From an uncultured Allobosea sp. (GTDB lineage: Bacteria > Pseudomonadota > Alphaproteobacteria > Rhizobiales > Beijerinckiaceae): a DNA stretch of 64,000 nucleotides. The notes under the pieces are model-generated. The model was not told the DNA's origin. It saw only the letters and a list, made by a program, of their open reading frames with translations, and made no database searches. Where the stretch lies: assembly GCF_945957345.1 (NCBI RefSeq), contig NZ_CAMFKW010000033.1, positions 1 through 64,000 on the forward strand, written 5' to 3'. Shown here piece by piece: positions 35,821 to 45,612 of the stretch. The position numbers and the translations under genes are program-made. The stretch's first letter is position 1, and each line of letters begins with the position of its first letter.

Positions 35821-36969
35821 ATGAATCCGATCCTCTCCGCCCTCCCCACGACCGTCTTCGAGGTTATGTCGCAGCTCGCGCGCGAAACCGGCGCGGTCAA
35901 TCTCGGCCAGGGTTTTCCGGACGATCCCGGCCCGCTCGACGTGCGTCGGAAGGCGGCCGAGGCGGTGGTCGACGGCTGGAATCAGTACCCGCCGATGATG
36001 GGACTGCCCGAGCTGCGCGAGGCCGCGGCGAAGCATTACAAGCACTGGCAGGGGCTCGATCTCGACCCCAGCAGCGAGATCATGGTGACGTCCGGCGCGA
36101 CCGAGGCGATCGCCGGCGCGCTGATGGCGCTGATCACGCCCGGCGACGAGGTCGTGCTGTTCGAGCCGATGTATGATGCCTATCTGCCGCTGGTGCGGCG
36201 CGCCGGCGGCATCCCGAAATTCGTGACGCTGACCCCGCCGCATTTCGGCCTGACCGAAGAGGCGCTGGCAAAAGCCTTCTCGCCGAAGACGAAAGTCGTG
36301 CTCTTCAACAATCCGCTGAACCCGACCGCGACGATCTTCGGCCAAGCCGATCTCGACCTGCTCGCCGATTTCTGCGTCCGGCATGACGCGATCGCGATCT
36401 GCGACGAGGTCTGGGAGCATGTCGTGTTCGACGGACATCGCCATGCCTCCGTGCTCGGACGTCCTGACATGCGCGAGCGCACCGTCAAGATCTCCTCGGC
36501 GGGCAAGATCTTCTCGCTGACCGGCTGGAAGGTCGGGCTCGTCATGGCGGCGCCGGCGATCATGCGCGTGCTGTCCAAGGCGCATCAGTTCCTCACCTTC
36601 ACGACGCCGCCGAACCTTCAGGCCGCCGTCGCCTATGGCCTCGGCAAGGATGACGGCTATTACGAGGGTATGCGCGCCGATTTCCAGCGCTCGCGTGATC
36701 GCTTCGCAGCCGGCTTGCGGGATCTCGGCTTTGCCGTGCTGCCGAGCGCCGGCACCTATTTCCTCAATGTCGACATCGCCCCGCTCGGCGAGAGCGACGA
36801 TGTCGACTTCTGCCGCAGGCTGGTGACCGAGAATGGTGTCGCCGCGATCCCGGTCAGCGCTTTTTATGCCGAGGGCGCGGTGAAGAACGTCGTCCGCTTC
36901 TGCTTCGCCAAGCGCGACGCGACGCTGGATGCCGCGCTGGAGCGATTGGTGGCACGCCGGCCGCGTTGA
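35821..36969 (+). CDS. Class I/II PLP-dependent aminotransferase (YbdL/kynurenine-aminotransferase-like)
   Basis: 382 aa from ATG 35821. Fold-type I aminotransferase with NLGQGFPDDPGP, TSGATEAIAGALMAL, NNPLNPTATIF, CDEVWEHVVFDG and the PLP lysine in SSAGKIFSLTGWKVG. The early QGFPD motif and the overall pattern suggest the methionine/kynurenine aminotransferase group. Physiological substrate uncertain. It is flanked by unrelated genes and probably monocistronic. In-frame codons upstream of 35821 are not supported by similarity. Confidence 0.88.
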   Translation: MNPILSALPTTVFEVMSQLARETGAVNLGQGFPDDPGPLDVRRKAAEAVVDGWNQYPPMMGLPELREAAAKHYKHWQGLDLDPSSEIMVTSGATEAIAGALMALITPGDEVVLFEPMYDAYLPLVRRAGGIPKFVTLTPPHFGLTEEALAKAFSPKTKVVLFNNPLNPTATIFGQADLDLLADFCVRHDAIAICDEVWEHVVFDGHRHASVLGRPDMRERTVKISSAGKIFSLTGWKVGLVMAAPAIMRVLSKAHQFLTFTTPPNLQAAVAYGLGKDDGYYEGMRADFQRSRDRFAAGLRDLGFAVLPSAGTYFLNVDIAPLGESDDVDFCRRLVTENGVAAIPVSAFYAEGAVKNVVRFCFAKRDATLDAALERLVARRPR

Positions 36970-36985
36970 GAGAGGGGCGGCGGGA

Positions 36986-38431
36986 TCAGCTCTCGATCAG
37001 CTTGGCTGCAACCACGCCGGCCGCTCCGAGCCGCTTCTGCAAATCGGCTGCAACCGCGCTTCCATTGGCCGCCTTGAGCGCGGCCTGGGTCGCCGCCATC
37101 AACTGCGCCAAAGCCTGCTGCGCCAGCGCCTTGTCCTTGTTGCGGCGCGCGAGTTGGAGCATCGCCTCGGCCTGGTTGGCCCGTGTCTGCACCCAGAGCA
37201 GCGGTGCGCGGTCTTGGCGATATTCTTCCAGCGCGGCGGCGAAGGCGGCGATCGCCTCCTCGATCACGACGGGTTCGCTATAGCGTTCGCCCATTGCGGC
37301 AAGCACGCTGCCCATCTGGTCCTGGAGTTCGGCCCAGCGCATCGGCGTGCGGCCGCGGTCCGTCGCCTGGGAGACCCGGTTGAGTCCGTTGAAGGCGCGC
37401 TCCAGCAGGGACAAGTCGCTGCGGCGCCGGCCGAGCGTCGCGCGGGCGCGCGAGATCATGTGCTCGGCTTCGAGCCAGCGGGCCTCGTCGTCGCTGCGCT
37501 TCCAGACGGCGAGCGCGGTGGCATAGGTCGCGACCGCCTCCTCCAGCAGGTTGTCATCCTTCTGCGAGACGCCGAGATTGACCGCGAGCCGGCCCAACCG
37601 CAGCTTCAGCGCGCGCCAGAGCGCGGGCGCCTCGTCATGGCGGAGATCTTCGAGCCCGGCCCGGCAATGTGTGAGAGCCTGGTCGAGCAGCTTGGCGTCG
37701 CTGGTCAGCGCGCCGAGCTTGTCGAGCGAGGCGGCGAGCGCTTCCTGGGCCTCGGCGAAGGCGACGGTATCGGCCAGGCTGTCCAGCCCTTCGAGCAGCC
37801 GTCGCAGGGCGGGGATAGCGGCGTCATAGCCCTCCCGACCGCCGAAATCCTCGCTGATCCGGGCCAGCGTCTTCGCCTGGTCGAGTGCCGTATCGCGGCT
37901 GCGGTCGATCGCGGCGAGGCCGATCAGGGCGGAGGCTTCGCCAAAGCGGGCGGCGGCTTCGCGATAAGCCTCGGCCGTGGTGCGCAGAAAACTGAGCGCG
38001 GCCCGGTCGGCGCGATTTTCGCCGATCAGCAGCCGCCGTTCGAGCGGGAGCGCCGACAGGTCGGAAGAGCCACCGATGGCATGGAGCTCGGCCTGGGCGA
38101 GGTTTTTGTCGGCTTCGGGGAAGCGCCCCTCGGTGATCGCCTTGGCTGCCTCGCCACGCAGGCGCCTGATCTCGGTGTCGCCCAGCGTTGCAGTCAGGCG
38201 CGCGGCCAGCGCAAGAAAATCGGTAGCCTTGCGATCGAGCAGGCTCTCGCTTGGCAAGGAGGAGCCGGCGCGGCGCAGCCAGTCCGCCATCATGGCCGCC
38301 ATCGCCATCGGCGATATGCCGCGATGTCCGGCGACGCGCGCCAGGAGCGGAGCGATCTGGTCGGATTGGCTGATGGCTGCCTCCTGCTCCGGTCCGATGA
38401 TGCTGGGATCGCCGCGGGCCCGTCCGGACAC
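36986..38431 (-). CDS. Helical-repeat (TPR-like) protein of unknown function
   Basis: 481 aa, no signal peptide or membrane helix. The sequence is almost wholly helical and contains degenerate ~50-residue repeats of the pattern ALEEAVATYATALAVWKRSD, W-ELQDQMGSVLAAMGER and IEEAIAAFAAALEEYRQDRA, then PLLWVQTRANQAEAMLQLA. This resembles the long-period TPR-like repeats found in several Rhizobiales proteins, which scaffold protein contacts. The N-terminal ~90 residues are not repetitive and hold no recognised catalytic motif. It lies downstream of ridA by 18 bp on the same strand. Confidence 0.75.
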   Translation of the reverse strand: MSGRARGDPSIIGPEQEAAISQSDQIAPLLARVAGHRGISPMAMAAMMADWLRRAGSSLPSESLLDRKATDFLALAARLTATLGDTEIRRLRGEAAKAITEGRFPEADKNLAQAELHAIGGSSDLSALPLERRLLIGENRADRAALSFLRTTAEAYREAAARFGEASALIGLAAIDRSRDTALDQAKTLARISEDFGGREGYDAAIPALRRLLEGLDSLADTVAFAEAQEALAASLDKLGALTSDAKLLDQALTHCRAGLEDLRHDEAPALWRALKLRLGRLAVNLGVSQKDDNLLEEAVATYATALAVWKRSDDEARWLEAEHMISRARATLGRRRSDLSLLERAFNGLNRVSQATDRGRTPMRWAELQDQMGSVLAAMGERYSEPVVIEEAIAAFAAALEEYRQDRAPLLWVQTRANQAEAMLQLARRNKDKALAQQALAQLMAATQAALKAANGSAVAADLQKRLGAAGVVAAKLIES

Positions 38432-38449
38432 GCGGCGATCGAAATCGAC

Positions 38450-38800
38450 TTACTTCGCGGCGATGACCGCGATCTCGACCGTGAACTGCGGCGCAGCCAG
38501 CTTGGCCTCGACCGTGGCCCGGCCCGGCGTGGCGCCGGCGACGACCCACTTGTCCCAGACGGCGTTCATCTCGGCGAAGGTCGACATGTCGGAGAGCCAG
38601 ATGTTGACCATCAGCAGCTTCGTCTTGTCGGTGCCGGCCTCGGCCAGGAGGCCGTCGATGATGCCGAGGATGTCGGCGGTCTGCTCGCCGACGCTCTTGC
38701 CGGCAGCCTTGTCCGCGACCTGGCCGGCCAGATAGACGGTGTTGCCGTGCACGACGGCCTTGGACATGCGCGGGCCGACGCCGATACGCTGAATGCTCAT
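38450..38800 (-). CDS. RidA-family (YjgF/YER057c) protein
   Basis: 116 aa from ATG 38800, with AAGGAG 8 bases upstream; the longer frame upstream is not conserved. RidA enzymes deaminate reactive enamine/imine intermediates of PLP enzymes. Family motifs: VYLAGQVADKAAGKSVGEQT, IIDGLLAEAGTDKTKLL and the C-terminal PGRATVEAKLAAP. The arginine in GRATVE is the one used to bind substrate carboxylates in RidA. Close to a PLP aminotransferase, which is functionally sensible. Confidence 0.9.
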   Translation of the reverse strand: MSIQRIGVGPRMSKAVVHGNTVYLAGQVADKAAGKSVGEQTADILGIIDGLLAEAGTDKTKLLMVNIWLSDMSTFAEMNAVWDKWVVAGATPGRATVEAKLAAPQFTVEIAVIAAK

Positions 38801-38920
38801 AGTCTGATCTCCTTGAACGGACGCCTCGCTGGTAGCCCGGCCCGTCCGGTTTCGCAAACGATATGCGGATGACCTAAGGGAAGTATCGGCCAAAAATGCG
38901 ATCCGCGGGCTCCCGAACGC

Positions 38921-39367
38921 TCAGGCGAAGCTCGCCCAGCCCGCCCAGAGCGCCGCATAGCGTCCGGCCTTGCCGATGAAGACGAGGACGGTGAAGCGCC
39001 AGAACGGGTAGTTCAGCGTCCCCGCCGCGAAGGTCAAGGGATCGCCGACGATTGGCAGCCAGGCAAGGAGTAGCGAGGGCCAGCCGAAGCGGGCGAACAG
39101 GCTCTGTGCCTGGGCGAAGCGCTTGGGATCGGGCCGCAGGCGGGCCGGCAGCTTGTCGACGCCGTGGCGCGCGATCATCAGGCCGAGCCACCAGTTGAGG
39201 ATCGAGCCGGCCGTGTTCGCCATGCTTGCCGTCAGGAAGAGTGCGAGCGGATCGACGCTCTTCGCCGCCAGCAGCCCGACGAAGACGGCTTCCGACTGAG
39301 CCGGCAGCAGCGTTGCGGCGACGAAGGCCGCGGCCGCCATCGCGGTGAGGGATGAGAGGTCGAGCAT
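38921..39367 (-). CDS. YqaA-family (SNARE-associated/DedA-like) membrane protein
   Basis: 148 aa from ATG 39365-39367. Small inner-membrane protein with three to four hydrophobic helices. Typical are LPAQSEAVFVGLL, NTAGSILNWWLGLMIARHG, RFGWPSLLLAWLPIVGDPLT and FAAGTLNYPFWRF. Relatives of DedA are implicated in membrane lipid homeostasis; the role of YqaA is unknown. The start overlaps the stop of the DUF1697 gene (TGATG), so the two are coupled. Confidence 0.85.
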   Translation of the reverse strand: MLDLSSLTAMAAAAFVAATLLPAQSEAVFVGLLAAKSVDPLALFLTASMANTAGSILNWWLGLMIARHGVDKLPARLRPDPKRFAQAQSLFARFGWPSLLLAWLPIVGDPLTFAAGTLNYPFWRFTVLVFIGKAGRYAALWAGWASFA

Positions 39368-39894
39368 CACGAGAGCATCGCGGCCAGCGCCTTGACCGTG
39401 TTGGCATTGCGCAGCGTGCCGATGCCGAGCTTTTTGGTCGTCAGATGCGAGAGCAGCCTTGCTTCGCTCGGCTCCCCCGCGAAATCGATCCAGAGATCGC
39501 CGTCTACAAGCGCAAGGCCCATGCCGGGCGTTGCGATAGCCTCGAGCCGGGGGAGAAATTCGGGCCCGAGTGGCTGGCGCATGACGCGGATGCCGATATG
39601 GGCACCGTTCCTGCCGGGGAAGGGATTCCGGGCGGCGAGCCGCCTCCAGGTTGGCGCCGTGCGCAGGATGATGTCGACAGGCTTGCCGAAACGGGCCGCG
39701 AAGGCCGCTTCCAGCCGGCCCTCGATCTCCGGAAGCGGTGCCTCCTCGCCCTCGAAGATCATGTTGCCGGTGGCGACCCAAGTGCGCGGATCGGCGAAGC
39801 CGAGTTCTGCCGCCATGGCTTTCAGGTCGGCCATCACCAGCCGCTTGCCCGGGCCGAGCACGATCGAATGCAGCAGGGCGACATAGGTCGTCAT
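39367..39894 (-). CDS. DUF1697 domain protein
   Basis: 175 aa with the family's layout: TTYVALLHSIVLGPGKRLVM at the start, LGFADPRTWVATGNMIFEG, and the C-terminal TTKKLGIGTLRNANTVKAL. The canonical start YVALLRGINVGGKN is changed here to ALLHSIVLGPGKRL. Cytosolic, function unknown. Lies between coaA and the YqaA gene on the same strand, 20 bp from coaA, so probably in that transcript. Confidence 0.88.
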   Translation of the reverse strand: MTTYVALLHSIVLGPGKRLVMADLKAMAAELGFADPRTWVATGNMIFEGEEAPLPEIEGRLEAAFAARFGKPVDIILRTAPTWRRLAARNPFPGRNGAHIGIRVMRQPLGPEFLPRLEAIATPGMGLALVDGDLWIDFAGEPSEARLLSHLTTKKLGIGTLRNANTVKALAAMLS

Positions 39895-39914
39895 CGCGCG
39901 TGTGCGGCCAGGCG

Positions 39915-40889
39915 CTACAGCCGGCGCAGCGCGACCTGCTGGATGCGATGGCTCGCGCCCTTGGTCAGGATCAGGCTGGCACGCTGGCGGGTCGGCAGGA
40001 TGTTGTCCTGCAGGTTCGGCAGGTTGATGCCGGTCCAGAGCTTCTCGGCGATGGCGAGCGCCTCCTCCTCGCCGATCTCCGCATATTTGCGGAAGAACGA
40101 GCGCGGATCGCGGAAGGCCGTCTGGCGCAGCGTCATGAAGCGGTTGACGTACCAGCGGTGCAGGTCGTTCTCGTCGGCATCGAGATAGACCGAGAAATCG
40201 AAATAGTCGGAGACGAACGGGATGGCCGTGCCGTCCTTCGGCATCCGGCTCGGCTGCAGGACGTTGAGTCCTTCGAGGATCAGGATATCAGGGCGCTCGA
40301 CCGTCACGGTCTCGCCCGGCACGACATCGTAGACGAGATGCGAATAGACCGGCGCGGTCACCCGCGGCTTGCCGGCCTTGACGTCCGAGAGGAAGCGCAG
40401 GATCGCCGCGCCGTCATAGCTCTCCGGGAAACCCTTGCGCTGCATCAGTCCGCGCCGTTCCAGCTCGGCATTGGGCAGCAGGAAGCCGTCGGTGGTGACG
40501 AGTTCGACCTTCGGCGTGTTCGGCCAGCGCGAGAGCAGCGCCTTCAGCACGCGCGCCGTGGTCGACTTGCCGACGGCGACCGAGCCGGCGACGCCGATCA
40601 CATAGGGCACCTTGACCTCGGATTCGGCCATCAGGAAGCGCTGCGTCGCCTTGAACAGCCCCTGTGTCGCCGCGACATAGAGCGAGAGCAGGCGCGACAG
40701 CGGCAGGTAGATCGCCACGATCTCGTCGAGCGAGATCGGGTCGTTGATCGATTGCAGCTTGGTGAGATCATCGACGGAGAGCGTCAGCGGCTGGTCTGCG
40801 CGCAGATGCGCCCACTCGTCGCGCGAGAAGGCGCGATAGGGCGAGACCAGATCGCGTTCGGGCGGAGAGGAGATCAGGCGCTGGTCCAT
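39915..40889 (-). CDS. coaA: Type I pantothenate kinase
   Basis: 324 aa from ATG 40889 ([20 protein letters not shown]); a TTG at 40922 would add 11 residues. It phosphorylates pantothenate, the first and regulated step of CoA synthesis. Walker [52 protein letters not shown] and [10 protein letters not shown] match E. coli CoaA closely. The C-terminus ends [18 protein letters not shown]. Downstream of hisE (81 bp), as in other Hyphomicrobiales. CoaBC lies at the window's right end. Confidence 0.96.
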   Translation of the reverse strand: MDQRLISSPPERDLVSPYRAFSRDEWAHLRADQPLTLSVDDLTKLQSINDPISLDEIVAIYLPLSRLLSLYVAATQGLFKATQRFLMAESEVKVPYVIGVAGSVAVGKSTTARVLKALLSRWPNTPKVELVTTDGFLLPNAELERRGLMQRKGFPESYDGAAILRFLSDVKAGKPRVTAPVYSHLVYDVVPGETVTVERPDILILEGLNVLQPSRMPKDGTAIPFVSDYFDFSVYLDADENDLHRWYVNRFMTLRQTAFRDPRSFFRKYAEIGEEEALAIAEKLWTGINLPNLQDNILPTRQRASLILTKGASHRIQQVALRRL

Positions 40890-40970
40890 GACGCGGCCCG
40901 CAATCCAGGCTTCGAGATTCAAGGGAGGGTCATCCTGCCGGGTCCATCCTCACGCAACTCAACCGGCTGA

Positions 40971-41291
40971 TTACCGGGGTCTGGCCGCCTTTTCCGCCAG
41001 TCCGGAGCGGGCCGTGCGGGCCTCAAGCTGGCTCAAGACGTCTTGCAATGCAACATCGCGCGCCTTGAGGACAACCAAAAGATGATAGAGCACGTCGGCA
41101 CTCTCGGCGATCAGTTCGGCGCGATCACCCTTCACGGCTGCGATAACGGCCTCGACCGCCTCCTCGCCGAACTTCTTAGCAGCGCGCTCGGGGCCGGCGG
41201 CGATGAGCTTCGCCGTCCAGGACTCATCGGGCGAGGCTGCGGCGCGCTCGGCGACGCGGGCCTCGAGATCGGAGAGGGTGAAGCCCGTCAT
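40971..41291 (-). CDS. hisE: Phosphoribosyl-ATP diphosphatase
   Basis: 106 aa MazG-like enzyme for the second step of histidine synthesis (PR-ATP to PR-AMP). The all-alpha pyrophosphohydrolase motifs are present: [33 protein letters not shown] and [13 protein letters not shown]. Stand-alone HisE (HisI elsewhere) is the normal alphaproteobacterial arrangement. One base separates it from hisF. Confidence 0.95.
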   Translation of the reverse strand: MTGFTLSDLEARVAERAAASPDESWTAKLIAAGPERAAKKFGEEAVEAVIAAVKGDRAELIAESADVLYHLLVVLKARDVALQDVLSQLEARTARSGLAEKAARPR

Positions 41292-41292
41292 C

Positions 41293-42057
41293 TCAGTCCA
41301 GTCTCATCCTGAGGCCGGCTTCCGCCATATGCGCCTTGGCCTGCCCGATCGTGTAGGTACCGAAATGGAAGATCGAGGCGGCGAGCACGGCCGAGGCATG
41401 GCCTTGCGCGACCCCTGCGACGAGATCGTCGAGATCGCCGACGCCGCCGGATGCGATGACCGGGACCGGGACGGCGTCCGCGATCGCGCGCGTCAGGCCG
41501 AGATCGTAGCCGGCCTTGGTGCCGTCGCGGTCCATCGAGGTGACCAGCAATTCACCCGCGCCGAGCGAGACGACCTCGCGCGCGAAGGCGACGGCCTCGA
41601 TGCCGGTGGCGTTGCGCCCGCCATGGGTGAAGATCTCCCAACGGCCGGGCGAGACCTGCTTGGCGTCGATCGCGACGACGACGCATTGGTCGCCGAATTT
41701 CTCGGCCGCTTCCTTGACGAACTGGCGGTTGGTTACGGCGGCCGTATTGATCGAGACCTTGTCGGCTCCGGCGAGCAGCAGCGCGCGGATATCCTCGACC
41801 TTGCGCACGCCGCCGCCGACGGTGAGCGGCATGAAGCAGGCCTCGGCCGTGCGCGTCACCACGTCGAACAGGATGCCGCGGTCCTCATGGCTCGCGGTGA
41901 TGTCGAGGAAGCAGAGCTCGTCGGCGCCGGCCGCGTCATAGGCCTTGGCGGCCTCGACGGGGTCGCCGGCATCGATGAGGTCGACGAACTTGACGCCCTT
42001 GACGACACGGCCGTCCTTGACGTCGAGGCAGGGGATGATGCGGGTCTTCAGGGTCAT
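41293..42057 (-). CDS. hisF: Imidazole glycerol phosphate synthase, cyclase subunit HisF
   Basis: 254 aa from ATG 42057. It is a beta/alpha barrel that with HisH forms imidazole glycerol phosphate and AICAR. N-terminal [19 protein letters not shown] with its catalytic aspartate, the second catalytic region [14 protein letters not shown], and the phosphate-binding ASGGVGDL are all present. First of hisF-hisE-coaA; its usual upstream partner hisA is 1.1 kb away, behind a pheC-like gene. Confidence 0.97.
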   Translation of the reverse strand: MTLKTRIIPCLDVKDGRVVKGVKFVDLIDAGDPVEAAKAYDAAGADELCFLDITASHEDRGILFDVVTRTAEACFMPLTVGGGVRKVEDIRALLLAGADKVSINTAAVTNRQFVKEAAEKFGDQCVVVAIDAKQVSPGRWEIFTHGGRNATGIEAVAFAREVVSLGAGELLVTSMDRDGTKAGYDLGLTRAIADAVPVPVIASGGVGDLDDLVAGVAQGHASAVLAASIFHFGTYTIGQAKAHMAEAGLRMRLD

Positions 42058-42156
42058 CGGCGGCAACGCTGTCCTGCGGGCGCAGGGCGGATTGATCGCA
42101 AAGGGCAACCCTGCTCTGCTGGCGGCGACTGATAGCAGTCCAATGAGGGGAGTTCC

Positions 42157-42945
42157 ATGGTTATCGCATCGATGATCCGCCGAGCCGGAATTGCCGCCGG
42201 CCTTGCTTTCGCAGCCACTACAGGTACGCAGGCGCAGACGGCCCCGAGCCTGCTCGACGCCGTCCAGAGCCGCGGCGCGCTTCAGGTCTGCACCACCGGC
42301 GACTACAAGCCCTTCACCCTGGCGAAGGACGGTTCCTTCGAGGGCATCGATATCGAGCTGGCGAAATCGCTCGCCAAGGCGCTCGGCGTCGAGGCCAAGT
42401 TCGTCCAGACGAAATGGGCCGACCTGCTGACCGACATGGGCTCGGGCAAATGCGATGTCGCGATGGGCGGCATCTCGGTGACGCTAGACCGGCAGAAGAA
42501 GGTGTTCTTCTCCTCACCCTACCTCGTCAACGGCAAGGCGCCGATCGTGCGCTGCGCCGACAAGGCGAAGTTCCAGACCGTCGCCGATATCGACAAGCCG
42601 GAGACCCGCGTCATCGTCAATCCCGGCGGCACCAACGAGCGTTTCGTGCGGGCCAATTTCAAGCAGGCCAAGATCGAGGTCTTCCCCGACAACGTCACGA
42701 TCTTCGACCAGATCCTCGCAGGCAAGGCCGACCTGATGATCGCCGAGTCGATCGAGGTGAAGGTGCAGGAGAAGGCCAAGCCCGGCCTCTGCGCGGTCAA
42801 TCCCGACGAGCCACTGCAATATGGCGAGATGGGCTACATGCTCCCGCGCGGCGACGCGACCTTCAAGGGCTTCGTCGACCAGTGGCTGCATCTGGCCAAG
42901 GCGACCGGCGAATTCGCAAAGATCTACGATCAGTTCGTGCGCTGA
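42157..42945 (+). CDS. pheC: Periplasmic cyclohexadienyl dehydratase-like protein (PheC family)
   Basis: 262 aa from ATG 42157, with GAGGGG upstream. Signal peptide about residues 1-26 ([20 protein letters not shown]). The mature protein has the type II binding-protein fold and matches PheC of Pseudomonas aeruginosa recalled from memory: [62 protein letters not shown] and [15 protein letters not shown]. Such proteins convert prephenate or arogenate to phenylpyruvate or phenylalanine; a binding-protein role is the alternative. It is transcribed against the his genes that flank it. Confidence 0.82.
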   Translation: MVIASMIRRAGIAAGLAFAATTGTQAQTAPSLLDAVQSRGALQVCTTGDYKPFTLAKDGSFEGIDIELAKSLAKALGVEAKFVQTKWADLLTDMGSGKCDVAMGGISVTLDRQKKVFFSSPYLVNGKAPIVRCADKAKFQTVADIDKPETRVIVNPGGTNERFVRANFKQAKIEVFPDNVTIFDQILAGKADLMIAESIEVKVQEKAKPGLCAVNPDEPLQYGEMGYMLPRGDATFKGFVDQWLHLAKATGEFAKIYDQFVR

Positions 42946-42999
42946 GCCACTGTCCTTCCGCGCGAAGTGATGCGCGGGTTCGGGCATGCCACCTTCTTC

Positions 43000-43090
43000 G
43001 TCATGGTCGGCCTTGTGCCGACCATCCACGTCTTCACTGGTCGAATGTTGCATTCAAGACGTGGATGCTCGCCACAAGGGCGAGCATGAC
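43000..43090. repeat. Two-hairpin palindromic element, family A copy 2
   Basis: GTCATGGTCGG-CCTTGTG-CCGACCATCC, linker with CACGTC...GACGTG, then GGATGCTCGCC...GGGCGAGCATGAC. Same orientation as the copy at 22544 and inverted relative to 45780. It separates the pheC-like gene from hisA and may end both converging transcripts. Confidence 0.88.
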
Positions 43091-43132
43091 GGCGCCTGGA
43101 GCGAGCGACTGCGAGGAGGTCGGAGAGGAGAT

Positions 43133-43858
43133 TCAGGCGGCCAGCCGCTTCAGCGCTGCCGCGGGATCGATCCGCCCGTCATAGAGCGCCCGGCCGGTGA
43201 TCGCGCCTTCGAGGATCGCGGCATCAGTGGCGCAGAGCCGCTCGATATCGGCCATCGAGGCGAGCCCGCCCGAGGCGATCACCGGGATCGATACAGCCTG
43301 CGCCAGCGCGATCGTGCCCTCCCAGTTGATGCCTTGGAGCATGCCGTCGCGGGCGATGTCGGTGTAGACGATCGCGGCGACACCGGCATCCTCGAAGCGC
43401 TTGCCGAGATCGGCCGCGGCCAGCGAGGAGGTCTCGGCCCAGCCTTCCACGGCGACGAAGCCGTCGCGCGCGTCGATGCCGACCGCGACCCGCCCCGGAA
43501 ACGCCTTCGCCGCCTCGCGCACGAAGCCGGGATCGCGCACCGCCGCCGTGCCGATGATGACGCGACGGATGCCTTTCTCGAGCCAGCCTGCGACCGTCGT
43601 CATGTCGCGGATACCGCCGCCGAGCTGCACCGGAAACGCGACGCGCTTCAGGATAGCCTCGACCGCCGCCGCGTTCATCGGCTTGCCGGCGAAGGCGCCG
43701 TCGAGATCGACGACATGCAGCCACGGGAAGCCCTGGGCCTCGAACTCGGCGGCTTGCGCGGCCGGATCGTCGTTGAAGACCGTGGCCTGCGCCATGTCGC
43801 CCTGCTTCAGCCGAACGCAGCGGCCTTCCTTCAGGTCGATCGCGGGAAAGAGGATCAT
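43133..43858 (-). CDS. hisA: Phosphoribosylformimino-5-aminoimidazole carboxamide ribotide isomerase HisA
   Basis: 241 aa beta/alpha barrel performing the Amadori isomerisation of ProFAR. The N-terminal [19 protein letters not shown] carries the catalytic aspartate; the second is in [24 protein letters not shown] and [12 protein letters not shown] are the phosphate-binding loops. Start overlaps the hisH stop by ATGA. It is the last gene of the upstream his segment; hisF does not follow directly. Confidence 0.97.
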   Translation of the reverse strand: MILFPAIDLKEGRCVRLKQGDMAQATVFNDDPAAQAAEFEAQGFPWLHVVDLDGAFAGKPMNAAAVEAILKRVAFPVQLGGGIRDMTTVAGWLEKGIRRVIIGTAAVRDPGFVREAAKAFPGRVAVGIDARDGFVAVEGWAETSSLAAADLGKRFEDAGVAAIVYTDIARDGMLQGINWEGTIALAQAVSIPVIASGGLASMADIERLCATDAAILEGAITGRALYDGRIDPAAALKRLAA

Positions 43859-44511
43859 GGTGCCCAGCTCAGGAAATTCGTGATGAGCTTCAGCCCCAGC
43901 TTCTGGCTCTTCTCGGGGTGGAATTGAGTGCCCGCGACGTTGCCATGCGCGACCATCGCGGTCACCGGCCCGCCATGGTCGGTCAGGGCCAGCACGTCCT
44001 GCGGCCGCGACGCTGCCAGCGCATAGGAATGCACGAAATAGGCGTGCAGCCCCTGCGGGCCGGTCTCGATGCCGTCGAGCAGGGGGTGCTCATCCTGCTT
44101 GTGCAGCGTGTTCCAGCCCATATGCGGGATCTTGAGGGCGTCGTCCTTCGGCTTGATCAGCGTGACGTCGCCGGGAATCCAGCCGAGTCCTTGCGTGGTC
44201 GTGTATTCCAGCCCACGCGAGGCGAGGAGCTGCATGCCGACGCAGATGCCGAGGAAGGGGCGGCCTTTGGCCCGCACGACCTCCTCCAGCGTCTCGACCA
44301 TGCCCGGCACGGCATCGAGCCCGCGCCGGCAATCGGCGAAGGCGCCGACGCCCGGCAGCACGATGCGATCGGCCGCGCGCACCACGTCGGTATCGCTGGT
44401 GACATGGATGGTCGAAGGGATGCCAGCCTCGGTTGCCGCCCGCTCGAAGGCTTTCGCGGCCGAGTGCAGGTTGCCCGAGCCGTAATCGATGATCGCGACG
44501 CTCTGGCTCAT
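43855..44511 (-). CDS. hisH: Imidazole glycerol phosphate synthase, glutaminase subunit HisH
   Basis: 218 aa class I glutamine amidotransferase feeding ammonia to HisF. Catalytic cysteine in [11 protein letters not shown], catalytic histidine-glutamate in [15 protein letters not shown], and the N-terminal [17 protein letters not shown]. Overlaps hisA downstream (ATGA) and the DUF2628 gene upstream (ATGA at 44508-44511), so the three are tightly coupled. Confidence 0.97.
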   Translation of the reverse strand: MSQSVAIIDYGSGNLHSAAKAFERAATEAGIPSTIHVTSDTDVVRAADRIVLPGVGAFADCRRGLDAVPGMVETLEEVVRAKGRPFLGICVGMQLLASRGLEYTTTQGLGWIPGDVTLIKPKDDALKIPHMGWNTLHKQDEHPLLDGIETGPQGLHAYFVHSYALAASRPQDVLALTDHGGPVTAMVAHGNVAGTQFHPEKSQKLGLKLITNFLSWAP

Positions 44512-44996
44512 CGTCCGCGAGCCTCCGGGAACAGGCCGATGATCGGCAGCGGCCCACTCGGCCGGGGGCCGGCCGCAGCCGGTGCGGCCTCGATGCGGGG
44601 CAGCGTCGCCTCACCGGCCAGCGCCCGCTCGAAATAGCGGCGCTCGGCTTCGGCCAGCGTGCGGGCCTCGACGACATCGGCGAGCCGCCAGCCCTGGCGG
44701 GCGAGCTTGCGGGTGACGAGGTTGTTGCCCTCGACGCCGAGGAGCAGCGCGACCGCCCAATAGATCAGCGTGAGCGCGCTGGCATGCAGGCCGAAGCGGC
44801 TGTTCAGATAGAACACGGCAGCCCAGAACAGCACGAACAGCAGCGTCGCCAGCCAGAGCCGCTTGCCCAGCAGCCAGAGACCGGTGAACAGGAAGGCGCC
44901 CCAGGCGAAATGCTCGGGGACGAGCCGCGCCTGCTCGATCTCCTCGCGCCGGTCGCCACCATCGGGCGGCGGCGTCATGACGGTGTAGAACGGCAT
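44508..44996 (-). CDS. DUF2628 domain membrane protein of the his operon
   Basis: 162 aa. The soluble start [20 protein letters not shown] and [20 protein letters not shown] are family marks. Two to three membrane helices lie between about residues 30 and 90, followed by a cytoplasmic Pro/Ala-rich tail. The gene sits between hisB and hisH in many Hyphomicrobiales. Its function is unknown. The stop overlaps the hisH start. Confidence 0.88.
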   Translation of the reverse strand: MPFYTVMTPPPDGGDRREEIEQARLVPEHFAWGAFLFTGLWLLGKRLWLATLLFVLFWAAVFYLNSRFGLHASALTLIYWAVALLLGVEGNNLVTRKLARQGWRLADVVEARTLAEAERRYFERALAGEATLPRIEAAPAAAGPRPSGPLPIIGLFPEARGR

Positions 44997-45005
44997 CCGG
45001 ACCTC

Positions 45006-45593
45006 CTACAGCGCGCCCTTGGTCGAGGGGACGCGGTCGCCCTCGCGCGGATCGACGTCCAGTGCCTGCCGCAGCGCCCGCGCCAGCCCCTTGAAGCAGC
45101 TCTCGGCGATGTGATGGGCGTTGTCGCCATAGAGCGTCTCGACGTGGAGCGTAATGCCGGCATTGATCGCGAAGGCCTGGAAGAACTCGCGCACCAGCTC
45201 GGTGTCGAAGGTGCCGATCTTATGCGCCTTGAACTCGGTGCGGAACACCAGGAACGGCCGGCCCGAGACGTCGACGGCGACGCGGGTCAGCGTCTCGTCC
45301 ATCGGCAGATGGACATCGGCATAGCGTCGGATGCCCTTCTTGGTGCCGAGCGCCTGTTTCAGGGCCTCGCCCATGGCGATGCCGGCATCCTCGACCGAGT
45401 GGTGGTAGTCGATATGCGTGTCGCCCTTCACCTTGACCGTGAGATCAACAAGCGAATGGCGGGCGAAGAGGTCGAGCATATGGTCGAAGAAGCCGACGCC
45501 GGTGGCGATATCGGCCTTGCCGGTGCCGTCGATCAGGAGCGAGACCGCAATATCGGTCTCGTTGGTGCGGCGCTTCACTTCGCCCGAACGCAT
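45006..45593 (-). CDS. hisB: Imidazoleglycerol-phosphate dehydratase
   Basis: 195 aa monofunctional HisB. It dehydrates imidazole glycerol phosphate using two manganese ions bound by duplicated His-rich motifs, seen here as DYHHSVED and [26 protein letters not shown] is the conserved N-terminal segment. The phosphatase domain of enteric HisB is absent. It is the first gene of hisB-DUF2628-hisH-hisA; upstream lies ~290 bp filled mostly by repeat elements. Confidence 0.97.
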   Translation of the reverse strand: MRSGEVKRRTNETDIAVSLLIDGTGKADIATGVGFFDHMLDLFARHSLVDLTVKVKGDTHIDYHHSVEDAGIAMGEALKQALGTKKGIRRYADVHLPMDETLTRVAVDVSGRPFLVFRTEFKAHKIGTFDTELVREFFQAFAINAGITLHVETLYGDNAHHIAESCFKGLARALRQALDVDPREGDRVPSTKGAL

Positions 45594-45612
45594 GCTGGCC
45601 TCTCAAGCCTCT

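Noticed and set aside
42157-42945. Reading the pheC-like gene as the binding protein of the incomplete Aap transporter
   Set aside because: It has the PheC pattern ([23 protein letters not shown]) and is 24 kb from aapQM, which already have AapJ.
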